Shown in pieces: positions 18,152 to 26,772 of a stretch of 64,000 nt of DNA. The notes under the pieces are model-generated. The model was not told the origin of the DNA, searched no databases, and saw nothing but the letters and a program-made list of their open reading frames with translations. The stretch lies in NCBI RefSeq assembly GCF_003459505.1, contig NZ_QRWD01000002.1, positions 103,713 to 167,712 on the forward strand, written 5' to 3'. Position numbers and translations under genes: made by a program. Source of the stretch: Collinsella sp. AF20-14LB (GTDB lineage Bacteria; Actinomycetota; Coriobacteriia; Coriobacteriales; Coriobacteriaceae). Position 1 is the stretch's first letter; every line of letters begins with the position of its first letter.

Positions 18152-18568
18152 CTACTCGGCCTCTTCGGCGTCCTCTGCATCGTCGGGCTCAACAGACTCG
18201 ACGGGCACCGAAGTCACGTTGTCCTCGACCGAATCGACGATGTCGCGCACATGGGCCAGGAAGGCCGTGCGCTCGGGGGCAGTCATAACACGGACGCGGG
18301 CCAGGATGAGCTCGTCGAGCACACGCTGTGCCGCAGTCTCGCCCTGCATGCCCAGGCGCTCGGTCAGGTCGGAGATGGTGCCACCCGCCTGCTCGAACAT
18401 ATCGGACACGCTGCGGGCGATATCGGGGGTGCCGGCGTCCTTGCGGACCTGCTCGCCCTTGGTACCGAGGTCGTCGAGAACCTTCTTGCCGCCCTCGACG
18501 GCAACGGCGGCGGCGCCGAAGCCCACGTTGATGGCACCGTTAACAAGCTGATCGAGTTTCATAACCAT
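18152..18568 (-). CDS. Small phasin-like/helical protein, unknown function
   Basis: This 138-residue protein is predicted almost fully helical. It begins MVMKLDQLVNGAINVGFGAAAVAVEGGKK and ends in an acidic tail (EPDDAEDAEEAE). The ATG at 18568 is chosen because GGAG lies six bases upstream. Its pattern resembles phasin-type proteins (poly(3-hydroxyalkanoate)/membrane-associated helical proteins), but the similarity is weak. It is the first gene of a transcript with the UbiB-like gene 8 bp downstream. That pairing of a small helical protein with UbiB is the best clue to its role. Confidence 0.65.
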   Translation of the reverse strand: MVMKLDQLVNGAINVGFGAAAVAVEGGKKVLDDLGTKGEQVRKDAGTPDIARSVSDMFEQAGGTISDLTERLGMQGETAAQRVLDELILARVRVMTAPERTAFLAHVRDIVDSVEDNVTSVPVESVEPDDAEDAEEAE

Positions 18569-18651
18569 GGTTGGCTCCAATCATGAACAACTGCATTGGA
18601 CTTCTTGTACCCAAGATTGAGTGAACGACACAAAATCGTTTTACCGCCAAG

Positions 18652-18698
18652 ATAGAAATCGAGCGGGCCAAAGCCTTTGACGGCGTTTGCCCCGCTCG
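18652..18698 (-). terminator. Inverted repeat after the C69 dipeptidase gene, weak terminator
   Basis: CGAGCGGG and CCCGCTCG arms at 18660-18698, read on the minus strand, are followed by a modestly T-rich ATTTCTATCTT. The loop is long. Confidence 0.45.
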
Positions 18699-18716
18699 TT
18701 CGCTGCAAGGTTGCCT

Positions 18717-20240
18717 TTACCTTACGTTGTCGTTCATCGCGAAGGAGTTCTTCATGGCACAGCTCGTGGTGTAGAGCACCTTGCCCAACAGAGCATCGGT
18801 CTCCACCCGCACGCGCTCGGCAAACTCCTCGTTGGCGCGGGCGAGCTCGGCGGGCGCCTCGGCTTCGGGCAGCGCGGCCACGGCGGCATCGACGTCGTGA
18901 ATCTGCTTGTGGCCCATGCCGCCGACCTTCTCCTGGTAGTCCTCGACCGCACGACCGCACTCGTGGAAACGGACATCGGACAGGGCGCCGATCAGGCGGT
19001 TGGCCCAGTAGAAGTTCTCGGACGTCACACGCGCCTGGGTGTCGGCGTAGTACTCGGGCATGGTCTCGACGTTGGCATACAGCGGCACGAGCGCGTTAAA
19101 CGAGTTGGAGCCAAACGCCATCCACTGCACGGCGCGATACGCCGGCTGCGCATAGGGGCGCAGCTGCAACACGGCAAGCTGGCTGTTGCGGTTGATGCCG
19201 ATGGGGCGATAGGCGCCGCGCGTGGCGGGCGTGCCCTTGCTGCCATAGCAGTCGTACTCCGTGCCCTGGTAGTGGCTCGAAAGCACGTACTTAATGTCCT
19301 CGATGGTCACCTTGCGCTCGGGCACGCGGCTCCAGGGGATATCGTCGCTCTCGGGCGTGTAGTCGGCGTCGGGGCCGTCCCACACATCGCTGGGGTTGAG
19401 GCAGCGCTGCATGTACCAGGCGCGCGGCGTGTTGTAGACGTGGTCGCTGTCGCTGTGCGAGCCAAAGGCCTCGCGCGGGTTGAAGATCGCAGCCGGGCCG
19501 TCGCCATCGACGCCCAGCGTCAGGTCCAGATGCCACTCGGCCATCCAGGCACGCAGGTCGGCGGAGCACATGTGGTCGGCCTGGGCGCCCTCGGCGTCAT
19601 CCAGGTCAAAGCTGTCGATACCCAGCTGGTTGGGCATGGTCACATAGGCGTCATCGGGCACGCGCTTGGCGATCCAGTGGTGGCCGCCGATGGTCTCGAG
19701 CCACCAGATCTCGTCCACGTCGCTAAAGGCGATGCCGTTGTTCTCGTAGGTGCCATAACGCTCGAGCAGGTCACCCAGAATGCGTACGCCGTCGCGGGCG
19801 GATTTGGCATATGGCAGCACCAGGGTCACCATGTCCTCCTCGCCCAGACCGCCGGGCTGCGCCGGAACATAGCCGTCCTCGTCCTCGTTGCCCTTGGCGG
19901 GCACGTAGTCGACGAGCGGGTCGGCGCCGCAAACGCGCTCGTTGGTGGTGAGCGTCTCGGTTGCGGACATGCCCACATTGAGCTCGTTGAAACCGGCCTC
20001 GGCCCAGATGCCGTGGCCCGGGACAACATCGGGGACGCTCGTGTAGCGCATGGGGTTATCGGGCAGTTCAACGGTCAGGTGACTCAGGACGCTCGTATAG
20101 ACGCGCGGCTGCTCGTCGGGATGCACCACACGCATACGCTTGGGCTCAAACACCCCGTTGGACGAATCCTCGTTGCGGGCGACCAACGTCGACCCGTCGT
20201 AGCTCGCGTTCTTACCAACCAAAATCGTTGTGCACGGCAT
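18717..20240 (-). CDS. C69 family dipeptidase (PepD type)
   Basis: This Ntn-hydrolase-type dipeptidase has 507 residues. It starts MPCTTILVGKNAS, with Cys3 in the position of the C69 catalytic nucleophile, followed by DGSTLVARNED, a typical family block. Other conserved segments are GVNxG-like AGFNELNVGMSAT and the FNPREAFGSHSDSDHVYNTPRAW region near residue 260. The second of two in-frame ATGs is preferred: AAGGAGG abuts the first (20246) and sits six bases from this one. It probably acts on dipeptides in the cytoplasm. No signal peptide is seen. The upstream region carries an inverted-repeat element. Confidence 0.92.
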   Translation of the reverse strand: MPCTTILVGKNASYDGSTLVARNEDSSNGVFEPKRMRVVHPDEQPRVYTSVLSHLTVELPDNPMRYTSVPDVVPGHGIWAEAGFNELNVGMSATETLTTNERVCGADPLVDYVPAKGNEDEDGYVPAQPGGLGEEDMVTLVLPYAKSARDGVRILGDLLERYGTYENNGIAFSDVDEIWWLETIGGHHWIAKRVPDDAYVTMPNQLGIDSFDLDDAEGAQADHMCSADLRAWMAEWHLDLTLGVDGDGPAAIFNPREAFGSHSDSDHVYNTPRAWYMQRCLNPSDVWDGPDADYTPESDDIPWSRVPERKVTIEDIKYVLSSHYQGTEYDCYGSKGTPATRGAYRPIGINRNSQLAVLQLRPYAQPAYRAVQWMAFGSNSFNALVPLYANVETMPEYYADTQARVTSENFYWANRLIGALSDVRFHECGRAVEDYQEKVGGMGHKQIHDVDAAVAALPEAEAPAELARANEEFAERVRVETDALLGKVLYTTSCAMKNSFAMNDNVR

Positions 20241-20323
20241 GCGCATCCTCCTTGAGCGAAGAAATCAAACGATAACAGTGTATCGCTTCGGCGCAGAAAG
20301 GGCGAAACCACGGCGCTGGCAAC

Positions 20324-20561
20324 CCCTGTGGTCAAAAAATGCCAAATATGAGTACTGTCACCAATTTAGTAACAGCAATTTTGCTACGTATGGGTGTCGA
20401 AAGTCTACATTTGTTCAAAAATTAGATGATGTAATTCCTCATAGGTCCAATAAAATAGGCTCTCTATCGATAATAAATATCGTTAGAGAGCCTATTTGGC
20501 CTAAAATATATGTGACTATCTTGGCAACAGTACTCATATTTGGCATTTTCTGTCCACGGGG
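20324..20561. mobile_element. AT-rich element with terminal inverted repeats and internal hairpin (MITE-like)
   Basis: The perfect 23-bp inverted repeats at 20336-20358 and 20527-20549 continue outward with few mismatches to about 35 bp (20324 and 20561). The interior is much more AT-rich than the surroundings and has no ORF of note. It contains a second inverted repeat of 20+20 bp with one mismatch (20454-20473 and 20479-20498; loop ATAAA). No clear target duplication is seen. The size, inverted ends and lack of a transposase suggest a MITE-like or palindromic repeat. Confidence 0.7.
20454..20498. repeat. Internal 20-bp hairpin of the inverted-repeat element
   Basis: AAATAGGCTCTCTATCGATA pairs with TATCGTTAGAGAGCCTATTT across a 5-nt loop with a single mismatch. 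Confidence 0.85.
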
Positions 20562-20594
20562 TATAGAGCTAACCCCTCAAACAGCCCAAAACGC

Positions 20595-21449
20595 CTATTT
20601 CGATGCGCGCTCGGCCGCCTCGATCACGTGTTTGGCGAGGATCGCCGTCGTCACAGCGCCCACGCCGCCCGGCACGGGCGTGATGGCGTTAACAACCGGC
20701 TCCGCAGCATCAAAATCGACATCCCCGACCAGCTTGCCAGCGGCCTCGTCCCAATTAATGCCAACATCGATGATCGTCTGGCCCTCGCGAACCGCATCCG
20801 CGCCAATCGTACGCGCGCGTCCAACGGCCGCAACCACAATGTTGGCAGCACGGCACTCGGCAGCAAGGTCGCGCGTATGCGTGTGGCACGTCGTCACGGT
20901 CGCATTGCGCGCCGTAAGCATGGCGGCAACAGGACGCCCGATCACCAGCGAGCGCCCGACCACAGCAACCTTAGCTCCATCCAGCTCAACGCCGTAATGA
21001 TCCAGCAAAGCAAGCACGGCTTCGGCTGTGCAGGGGGCAAAACCCTCGCCGCGCCCCGAAAGCGTGGTGAGCAGCGAAGCCGGCGTCATGGAGTCAACGT
21101 CCTTGGCAGGATTGAGTGCTGCGGCAACCGAATCCTCGTCAAGGCCGGCGGGCAGCGGGCGGAACATCAGACAGCCATGAACAGACGAATCGGTATTGAT
21201 GTCCTCAATGGCCGTCAACAGTTCGTCCTGCGAAACATCGGCAGAAAGCAAAACGCGACGAGCCTCAATCCCCACTTTTTCGCAGCGCTTGAGCGCACCG
21301 CGCTCGTAGGATAGGTCGTCCTCGCGTTCGCCCACACGCACGATAGCCAACGTCGGAACAACGCCTCGCTCGCGCAGGGCTGCGCAGCGAGCAGCAAGTT
21401 CCTCAGTCAACGCGCGGGCGACGGGAGCACCCTTCAGCAGTTCAGCCAT
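20595..21449 (-). CDS. folD: Methylene-THF dehydrogenase (FolD), likely lacking cyclohydrolase lysine
   Basis: A 284-residue NAD(P)-dependent 5,10-methylene-tetrahydrofolate dehydrogenase. The start at 21449 (MAELLKG) follows GAGAGGGT and gives the family's usual length. The nucleotide-binding VVGRSLVIGRPVAAML block is near residue 155, and the C-terminal TPVPGGVGAVTTAIL near 260. In the YxxxK motif region, SYERGALKRCEKVGI places Ala52 where bifunctional FolD has the cyclohydrolase lysine. The cyclohydrolase-family gene lies 2 bp upstream, ready to supply that step. The two form one transcript. Confidence 0.93.
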   Translation of the reverse strand: MAELLKGAPVARALTEELAARCAALRERGVVPTLAIVRVGEREDDLSYERGALKRCEKVGIEARRVLLSADVSQDELLTAIEDINTDSSVHGCLMFRPLPAGLDEDSVAAALNPAKDVDSMTPASLLTTLSGRGEGFAPCTAEAVLALLDHYGVELDGAKVAVVGRSLVIGRPVAAMLTARNATVTTCHTHTRDLAAECRAANIVVAAVGRARTIGADAVREGQTIIDVGINWDEAAGKLVGDVDFDAAEPVVNAITPVPGGVGAVTTAILAKHVIEAAERASK

Positions 21450-21451
21450 GG

Positions 21452-22084
21452 CTACCCTCTCTTCCTTGCAGCGTCGGCGGCGCGGCGCGCCAGCGCATCG
21501 GCGCGCGGCAACCACATGTCGAGCAACTCATCACACGCCGTCTCGAGCTCCTCAGCACGAGCGCGATCCTTCATAGACGTGGTGTTCGCAAAGAGCGTCA
21601 AGCTCGCGCCCTGCATAGCAGAACGGCAGAACACGGCGCCGCACGCCACATCGGACAGCAGCTGACGCGAACCCTTGTCGGCCATGTCCTCGAGCAGCGC
21701 CAGTGCACGCCCGCAGGCATCCATAATGCGATACGGCGGCATAGCGGCCACATGCAGCGCATCCTGAATCGCGGTCGCTCGAGCCGGATCGCCACGCGGA
21801 ATACCGTACGCCGCGGACACCTGCCCATAGGCACGAACGTCTTCGGCAACCAACTCGACAAGCTCCTGGGCCAGCTCATCAGCCTGGGCAAACGCGCGCG
21901 TCAGGTCATCCGCGCGATCGGCAAGCGCGGGGTTGGTCGCGCCGTAGCGCGCGACCATCCCGCACAGCGAGGCGCCCAGCGCACCCACAAAGGCGCTCGC
22001 GCTGCCGCCGCCGGGCACCGGCTCGCGCGCGGCAAGCGCCTCGGCAAACCCGCGGCAGGTCTTGTCCATCATCTCTTGGCTCAT
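21452..22084 (-). CDS. fchA: Methenyl-THF cyclohydrolase / formiminotransferase-cyclodeaminase-family protein
   Basis: A 210-residue all-helical protein with the family's PVPGGGSASAFVGALGASL motif near residues 22-40. Stand-alone members (FchA) hydrolyse 5,10-methenyl-THF to 10-formyl-THF, or act as formimino-THF cyclodeaminase. The ATG at 22084 has AAGG nine bases upstream; an ATG six bases earlier is too close to it. It is first in a two-gene unit with folD (2-bp gap), which supports the cyclohydrolase role. No histidine-degradation genes are near. Together with fhs elsewhere in the window, this links formate to methylene-THF. Confidence 0.85.
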   Translation of the reverse strand: MSQEMMDKTCRGFAEALAAREPVPGGGSASAFVGALGASLCGMVARYGATNPALADRADDLTRAFAQADELAQELVELVAEDVRAYGQVSAAYGIPRGDPARATAIQDALHVAAMPPYRIMDACGRALALLEDMADKGSRQLLSDVACGAVFCRSAMQGASLTLFANTTSMKDRARAEELETACDELLDMWLPRADALARRAADAARKRG

Positions 22085-22246
22085 ACGCATGCACCTTCAA
22101 GTCATATACATCGGTCGGGTGGCAACCGCCGACCGACCGCATCGATCACATAATGGTGCTAAGTCTAGCCCATAAGCACATGGGCGTCAGCGCACCTGGC
22201 CATCGCGGATTTCTATGGCACACGATAGGCGGCAGCGACACAAACA

Positions 22247-22262
22247 TGGGACACATGGCCCA
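22247..22262. repeat. TGGGACACATGGCCCA, first copy (near-palindrome upstream of lipoprotein 1)
   Basis: This 16-mer is 12/16 symmetric (TGGG.CA..TG.CCCA) and recurs exactly at 23218-23233, upstream of the paralogous lipoprotein. It may be an operator copied with the gene. The rest of the 370-bp gap between fchA and lipoprotein 1 shows no gene. Confidence 0.55.
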
Positions 22263-22461
22263 CCTTTCGAGACTTCCGGGCAGCACAAGCTGGGGCATAT
22301 CTATAAGCAAGGAACCCGTTGGAGCACGGCCGGACAACGGCCACAAGCAATGAACGGAGGCATAAGCCGCACAGCACGCAGAGACATCCGCCGCCAGCGC
22401 AATCAGCACCCCAACAGCATGCGGCGTCGTGATGTCATCGGCAGACAAGGAGGACACCACC

Positions 22462-23064
22462 ATGAAGAAAAAGACCCTATCGATTCTTTCCCTTTGCATC
22501 GCCCTCTTTGCCGCATTTGCCCTTGTCGGCTGCGGCGGGAGCGCATCGGGCGGAGGCGGCAGCACCGCCAAGAGCGAGAGCAAGGAAAAGGCCCCCGTCG
22601 CCAAGAAGACCGACTTTATCTGGTTTAAGGTCGAGATGCCCGAGGGTGTCGGCGTAAGCGACTCCGCCGGCAAGAATGCCGACAGGGTTCAGCTCACCTT
22701 CCCCGAAGACGAGAACGCCTCGGCCGATCGCTTTATCCCCGTTTGGAAAAAAGCGCTGACGGCCGAGGAGTCCCACGCCGACCAGGCAGAAAAGAAGGGG
22801 GATACGTTCCAGTGGAAGGATGGCGGGTCCGTCGAATATAACGGCAGGACGTGGCTCGTCGGAACGTACGAAGACAACAGCGGTATCTCAACCATCCTTT
22901 TTACCGACGTTGAACCAGGAAGCGTCTACGTCCTCATCTCGAACTTCGACCAGCACAAGAAAGAAGCCGAGGCGCTCCTCAACTCCATCGAATTCCCCGA
23001 TGACATGGCAGAGGCAGTTTCCGAGGCGCGCGAAGTCGAGATTTCGAGCATCGAGCTCAAGTAA
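22462..23064 (+). CDS. Lipoprotein, tandem paralogue 1 (unknown function)
   Basis: A 200-residue exported lipoprotein. The start at 22462 follows AAGGAGG and gives a standard type II signal (MKKKTLSILSLCIALFAAFALVGC) with lipobox LVGC. A Gly/Ser/Lys linker then leads to a domain starting TDFIWFKVEMPEGV. The same domain appears in the next gene; shared blocks include DRFIPV, YNGRTW and the closing acidic helix before a terminal Lys. It is probably attached to the outer face of the membrane. No known family is recognised. It has its own terminator, so the two paralogues are independent units. Confidence 0.82.
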   Translation: MKKKTLSILSLCIALFAAFALVGCGGSASGGGGSTAKSESKEKAPVAKKTDFIWFKVEMPEGVGVSDSAGKNADRVQLTFPEDENASADRFIPVWKKALTAEESHADQAEKKGDTFQWKDGGSVEYNGRTWLVGTYEDNSGISTILFTDVEPGSVYVLISNFDQHKKEAEALLNSIEFPDDMAEAVSEAREVEISSIELK

Positions 23065-23134
23065 CGGGACACCCGCACGCGCCTACGCGCACCTGCGCAC
23101 ATGCGCCCCATTAAAGCAACGGGCACCCAACCCC

Positions 23135-23170
23135 GGGGAGGGCCGACAGGCATCGGCCCTCCCCTCTTTT
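23135..23170 (+). terminator. Rho-independent terminator after lipoprotein 1
   Basis: Perfect 12-bp arms GGGGAGGGCCGA and TCGGCCCTCCCC enclose loop CAGGCA, followed by TCTTTT. Confidence 0.92.
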
Positions 23171-23217
23171 GGACCCGCGCATATTGCCACTTGTCGGCGC
23201 AAATCCGGCCCTCAGAA

Positions 23218-23233
23218 TGGGACACATGGCCCA
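23218..23233. repeat. TGGGACACATGGCCCA, second copy (upstream of lipoprotein 2)
   Basis: Identical to 22247-22262, including the trailing CC. It lies about 75 bp before the lipoprotein 2 start. Confidence 0.55.
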
Positions 23234-23307
23234 CCCTAGCGAGCCGTCCACGCGTACAGTAAAGACAGGTAATCCATGGGCGGTTACAGATCGAGGAGGA
23301 CACGACC

Positions 23308-23901
23308 ATGAAAAAGAAGGCCTTTGCGATTCTCACCCTCTGCATGAGTCTTTTTGCCGCGGTTGCCCTGGTGGGTTGCGGCGGAAGCGGTGGCGCTGCT
23401 GGCAGTGGCGGTGGCGGCGGAGCAGAAAAGCCAGCCGTGGATATGAGGACCGACTTCATTTGGTTTAAGGTCGAGGTGCCCGAGGGCGTCGAAATCACGG
23501 ACGTCGCAGGCGACACCGCCGATAGGGCCCAGTTTAAGTTCACCGAGAGCGAGCACGCCAGCGATCGCTTCATCCCTGTCTTCGACTCCGACAAGAACGC
23601 CGACGAGCTGTTCGACTACGAGGCCAAATGGAAGGCCAACTTTGAGTGGACCGAGAATGACCCCGTCAAGTACAACGGCAAGACTTGGCGCAACGCTTCC
23701 TATACACACTCGGGCGGCGTGACGACTGAGTACTTCACCGAAGCAGGCGGCGGCAGCGTCTACGTGAGCATCGACAATGTCGAGGAGCACAAGGACGCCG
23801 TCGAGACCATGATGAAGTCTCTGGAGTTTGCCGACGACATCGCCGAAGCCAAGACCGAGGCCATGGACGTCAAGCTCGACGATATCGAGATCAAGCGCTA
23901 A
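23308..23901 (+). CDS. Lipoprotein, tandem paralogue 2 (unknown function)
   Basis: A 197-residue lipoprotein with signal MKKKAFAILTLCMSLFAAVALVGC and lipobox LVGC, then a Gly-rich linker and the same extracellular domain as its upstream neighbour (RTDFIWFKVEVPEGV, ASDRFIPVF, KYNGKTW, GGGSVYVSIDN). It closes with a run of acidic and lysine residues. GAGGAGG lies upstream of the ATG. The conserved region is the likely functional unit; the linker has diverged. The tandem arrangement with duplicated upstream sequence points to a local gene duplication. Confidence 0.82.
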   Translation: MKKKAFAILTLCMSLFAAVALVGCGGSGGAAGSGGGGGAEKPAVDMRTDFIWFKVEVPEGVEITDVAGDTADRAQFKFTESEHASDRFIPVFDSDKNADELFDYEAKWKANFEWTENDPVKYNGKTWRNASYTHSGGVTTEYFTEAGGGSVYVSIDNVEEHKDAVETMMKSLEFADDIAEAKTEAMDVKLDDIEIKR

Positions 23902-23972
23902 GCGACTGGCGAGCGCAACGGGAAACACGGTCGCAGTGCAAACAAGCGACGGTACCCCAGCGCTTCGTACCC

Positions 23973-24005
23973 AGGGAGGGCCGGTAAACCGACCCTCCCT
24001 TTCTT
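23973..24005 (+). terminator. Rho-independent terminator after lipoprotein 2
   Basis: Arms AGGGAGGG(C)CGG and CCG(A)CCCTCCCT enclose a TAAA loop, followed by TTCTT. Confidence 0.85.
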
Positions 24006-24206
24006 ATGCCGGTAGCCGACGAACGCGAGGATGCCGGACGCCGGAACCGCCCCAAATGTGGCAACAGTACGAAAACGATAAACACCCCAACACGTCCGCC
24101 CGCCGATTTATTGCGCCGCGCAGACAATTAAACCAGCATCTTTAAACATCTGGGCAGTATAGTGACCAAAACTATCGCATAACCGCACCCTGCGAATGGA
24201 GGAGTT

Positions 24207-26678
24207 ATGACCGAACATCATGCCATCAGTCGCCGAGCGTTTACGCTGGGCCTTGGACTCGCGGCGTTGTCGCCACTTGCAAGCCTGCCCGAAACCGCCA
24301 CGCTGGGCATTAGCCCGCGGACAGCCTTTGCGGACGGCACGGCCGAGTCAGCGGCCACCCTCGACAATTTCGTCATTCGCCTTCGCCCCGCGGGCTATTT
24401 TCGCACCGCGAGCGTCAACGAAGACGGCAACGTCATCGGCAACGTCTGCCACCTGTTTAATGACGGCACGTCCAGCAAGCTCATCCTTGAGCACGTAGGG
24501 ACCGATGCGGACGGCACAAACTGGTATGCCATCCGCACCCTGCTCAATTTCGAAGAGCACAAGAAGACGGGCTACAGCATTTGGTCGGTCGATGGCGACT
24601 CGGACAAAGATGGAAAGGTCATCCACGTATGGAGTGGCGAGTACGACCATAAGGACAGCCGCGCCTATACGTTCGACCGCCAGTTCGACGGAACTTATAT
24701 TATTCGAGACCGCATATACACGAAAAACGGTATTAACTACCTTGCCATAGAATCAAAAGGCAAAGACCAAGACAACAACAAGATTTGCCAAAAGAAATAT
24801 TCCATTCCGTGGGAGCTCGAGCTTGTCGGCTACAGCATGGACAAGACCAATGCCACAGTTAGCAGCATCGACTGGACCACGTATAGCAGCTACGTCGACG
24901 GACCATGTTGGATGAGCCACGTCGAAGGCAACAAGTACCTCGACGAGCTGAGCATCCCGGGCACGCACGATTCGGGAACTTGCAGCGTGGACAACGACAC
25001 CGAACCCCAATCCTCGCAAGCAAAGTGCCAGCAGGACTACATCCCCACGCAGTTGCTCGAAGGCATTCGCTATTTTGATATCCGACTCGGAAAAGGCAAC
25101 GACCCCGGCATCGACCATGGAAGTTGCTACCTGCTCAAAAAAGACGGACACTTCATGCATCTCTCCGATGTCGTTGGCTACTTCAAAAAGTTATTGAACG
25201 AAAATCCGTCAGAAGCGCTCATCATGCTTGTATCCCGAGGCAACAACGAGGCTACCGACGAGAGCCTTACGACGGCTTTCGCCAAGGTTTTGGACGACAA
25301 CCCCAAACTGTTCTATACGTCGAGCCGCGTTCCCACACTGAACGAGGTGCGCGGAAAGATCGTCCTGCTGCGCCGATTTGGACTCGCCGGCGACAGCGTA
25401 AGCGGCCACACGTGGGGCCTCGACCTAACCGAATGGGACAACAAATTCGCAACACACCCCAGCAGCTCCTCTATGTGTCTCGTCCAAAACGCGCAAGGCT
25501 TTGAAGCCGCAGGGGAAACAGGCGACAAAAAAGCCTATTGCACCAAGGTATATGCCCAGGACCATTACGAATACACCGGAACCGACAAGATCAGCTGGGT
25601 CGATATGGCCCTGCAGGAAACGGCCAAGCTCACCCGCAACGAGGTAGATGTCGAGGACGATAACGGGGCCAAGGAGCAAGTCCTGGAGCGCTGCTGGTCT
25701 ATCAACTACACCAGCTGCACGAATCACAAGCAAGGAAGCAACCCATTTACCGCAGCGCGAGTAGTCAACGAGCATCTGTACAAGAGCCCGTACATCAATC
25801 CCAGCGGCATCGAGGATACAAAGTCAGATTACCTCAAGCACATTGGCATCATCGCATCCGACTTTGTTGATGCGGCGCTGGCCCGGAGCATCTACCAGCG
25901 CAATTACAATTACGATACGAAGCACACGCAGTCGGCTTCGTGCTGCCTCCCGACCCGCATGCGCATGACGTACGGCGACTCGCTGAGCGATGCCTCGCTC
26001 CAGGATGGCAAGACCGTTGGCGAGGGCCATTTCCGCCTTGTCGACAGCAGCAACGTACTCAACGTGGCGGCTTCGGGCCATGCGTTTGCCATCGAATATG
26101 TGGATGTCGACGCCCTGGGCAACGAGACCGTTACGGGGCTGCAGGGTTCCGTGCCCATCGATATCGACCTGCGCGCGCTGACGCCCCATTTTGAGGGGCT
26201 CGAGGGCCTTAAGGCCGGCGAGGACGTGCGCGCCAAGATTGCGGCATCACTCGAGGGCAAGCTCGAAACCGATGCCTGCACGGCCCAGCTCGAGTTTGTG
26301 CACGACGCGAACGGCGCTCCGGGCACGGCAATGGCCGAGGGCGAAACATTTGCCGCAGGAACGTACTGGGTGCGCGTGAACGGTCTCTTGGGCGACGCGG
26401 CGCAGAACTACACGCTCGCCAGCGATGGAGCCGCAAGCTTTACCGTTGCAGCCTCGGGCAACGCGGGCGGCACCGGCACCGGTACCGGCGCCAACGCAGA
26501 CGGCGCCGACAAGAACGGCGGCGGCAACAAGAGCAAGGGCTCGACCGGAAAACTCGCCGACACGGGCGACGGCTCTGGTATCGCCGCCGGGCTCGCCGCT
26601 GCCGCCGTGGCGACAACGGTCGCCGGCGCGGCAATGCTTGCCAGTGACCATGAAAGTGACGAAGGCGCTAGCGAATAG
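24207..26678 (+). CDS. Tat-exported phosphatidylinositol-specific phospholipase C-like surface protein
   Basis: The protein has 823 residues. The N-terminus has a twin-arginine signal (SRRAFTLGLGLAALSPLAS). A beta-rich, ricin-like segment spans about residues 50-210. The PI-PLC X domain begins near residue 248 with IPGTHDSGT, carrying the first catalytic histidine, followed by RYFDIRLG and DHGSCYLL around residues 290-310. A beta-domain follows (about 600-750). A Gly/Ala/Asn-rich stalk then leads to LADTG and a hydrophobic helix. LADTG resembles a sortase motif, but the tail is acidic (DHESDEGASE) rather than basic. It probably cleaves phosphoinositides or related glycolipids outside the cell. 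GGAGGAG precedes the ATG. Confidence 0.85.
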   Translation: MTEHHAISRRAFTLGLGLAALSPLASLPETATLGISPRTAFADGTAESAATLDNFVIRLRPAGYFRTASVNEDGNVIGNVCHLFNDGTSSKLILEHVGTDADGTNWYAIRTLLNFEEHKKTGYSIWSVDGDSDKDGKVIHVWSGEYDHKDSRAYTFDRQFDGTYIIRDRIYTKNGINYLAIESKGKDQDNNKICQKKYSIPWELELVGYSMDKTNATVSSIDWTTYSSYVDGPCWMSHVEGNKYLDELSIPGTHDSGTCSVDNDTEPQSSQAKCQQDYIPTQLLEGIRYFDIRLGKGNDPGIDHGSCYLLKKDGHFMHLSDVVGYFKKLLNENPSEALIMLVSRGNNEATDESLTTAFAKVLDDNPKLFYTSSRVPTLNEVRGKIVLLRRFGLAGDSVSGHTWGLDLTEWDNKFATHPSSSSMCLVQNAQGFEAAGETGDKKAYCTKVYAQDHYEYTGTDKISWVDMALQETAKLTRNEVDVEDDNGAKEQVLERCWSINYTSCTNHKQGSNPFTAARVVNEHLYKSPYINPSGIEDTKSDYLKHIGIIASDFVDAALARSIYQRNYNYDTKHTQSASCCLPTRMRMTYGDSLSDASLQDGKTVGEGHFRLVDSSNVLNVAASGHAFAIEYVDVDALGNETVTGLQGSVPIDIDLRALTPHFEGLEGLKAGEDVRAKIAASLEGKLETDACTAQLEFVHDANGAPGTAMAEGETFAAGTYWVRVNGLLGDAAQNYTLASDGAASFTVAASGNAGGTGTGTGANADGADKNGGGNKSKGSTGKLADTGDGSGIAAGLAAAAVATTVAGAAMLASDHESDEGASE

Positions 26679-26711
26679 GCCAACCGGCCTTTTGGGCGCA
26701 TCAACTCGATG

Positions 26712-26747
26712 AGGGGCGCAGAACACCGTTCTGTGCCCCTGATTTTT
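26712..26747 (+). terminator. Rho-independent terminator after the PI-PLC-like gene
   Basis: Perfect 13-bp arms AGGGGCGCAGAAC and GTTCTGTGCCCCT enclose a 3-nt loop, followed by GATTTTT. Confidence 0.92.
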
Positions 26748-26772
26748 ACCTTGGCCCGAACGCCGCTATCGG

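Noticed and set aside
22926..23594. Minus-strand ORFs opposite the two lipoproteins, which resemble each other
   Set aside because: Their mutual similarity comes from the duplicated plus-strand genes, which have signal peptides, lipoboxes and ribosome-binding sites.
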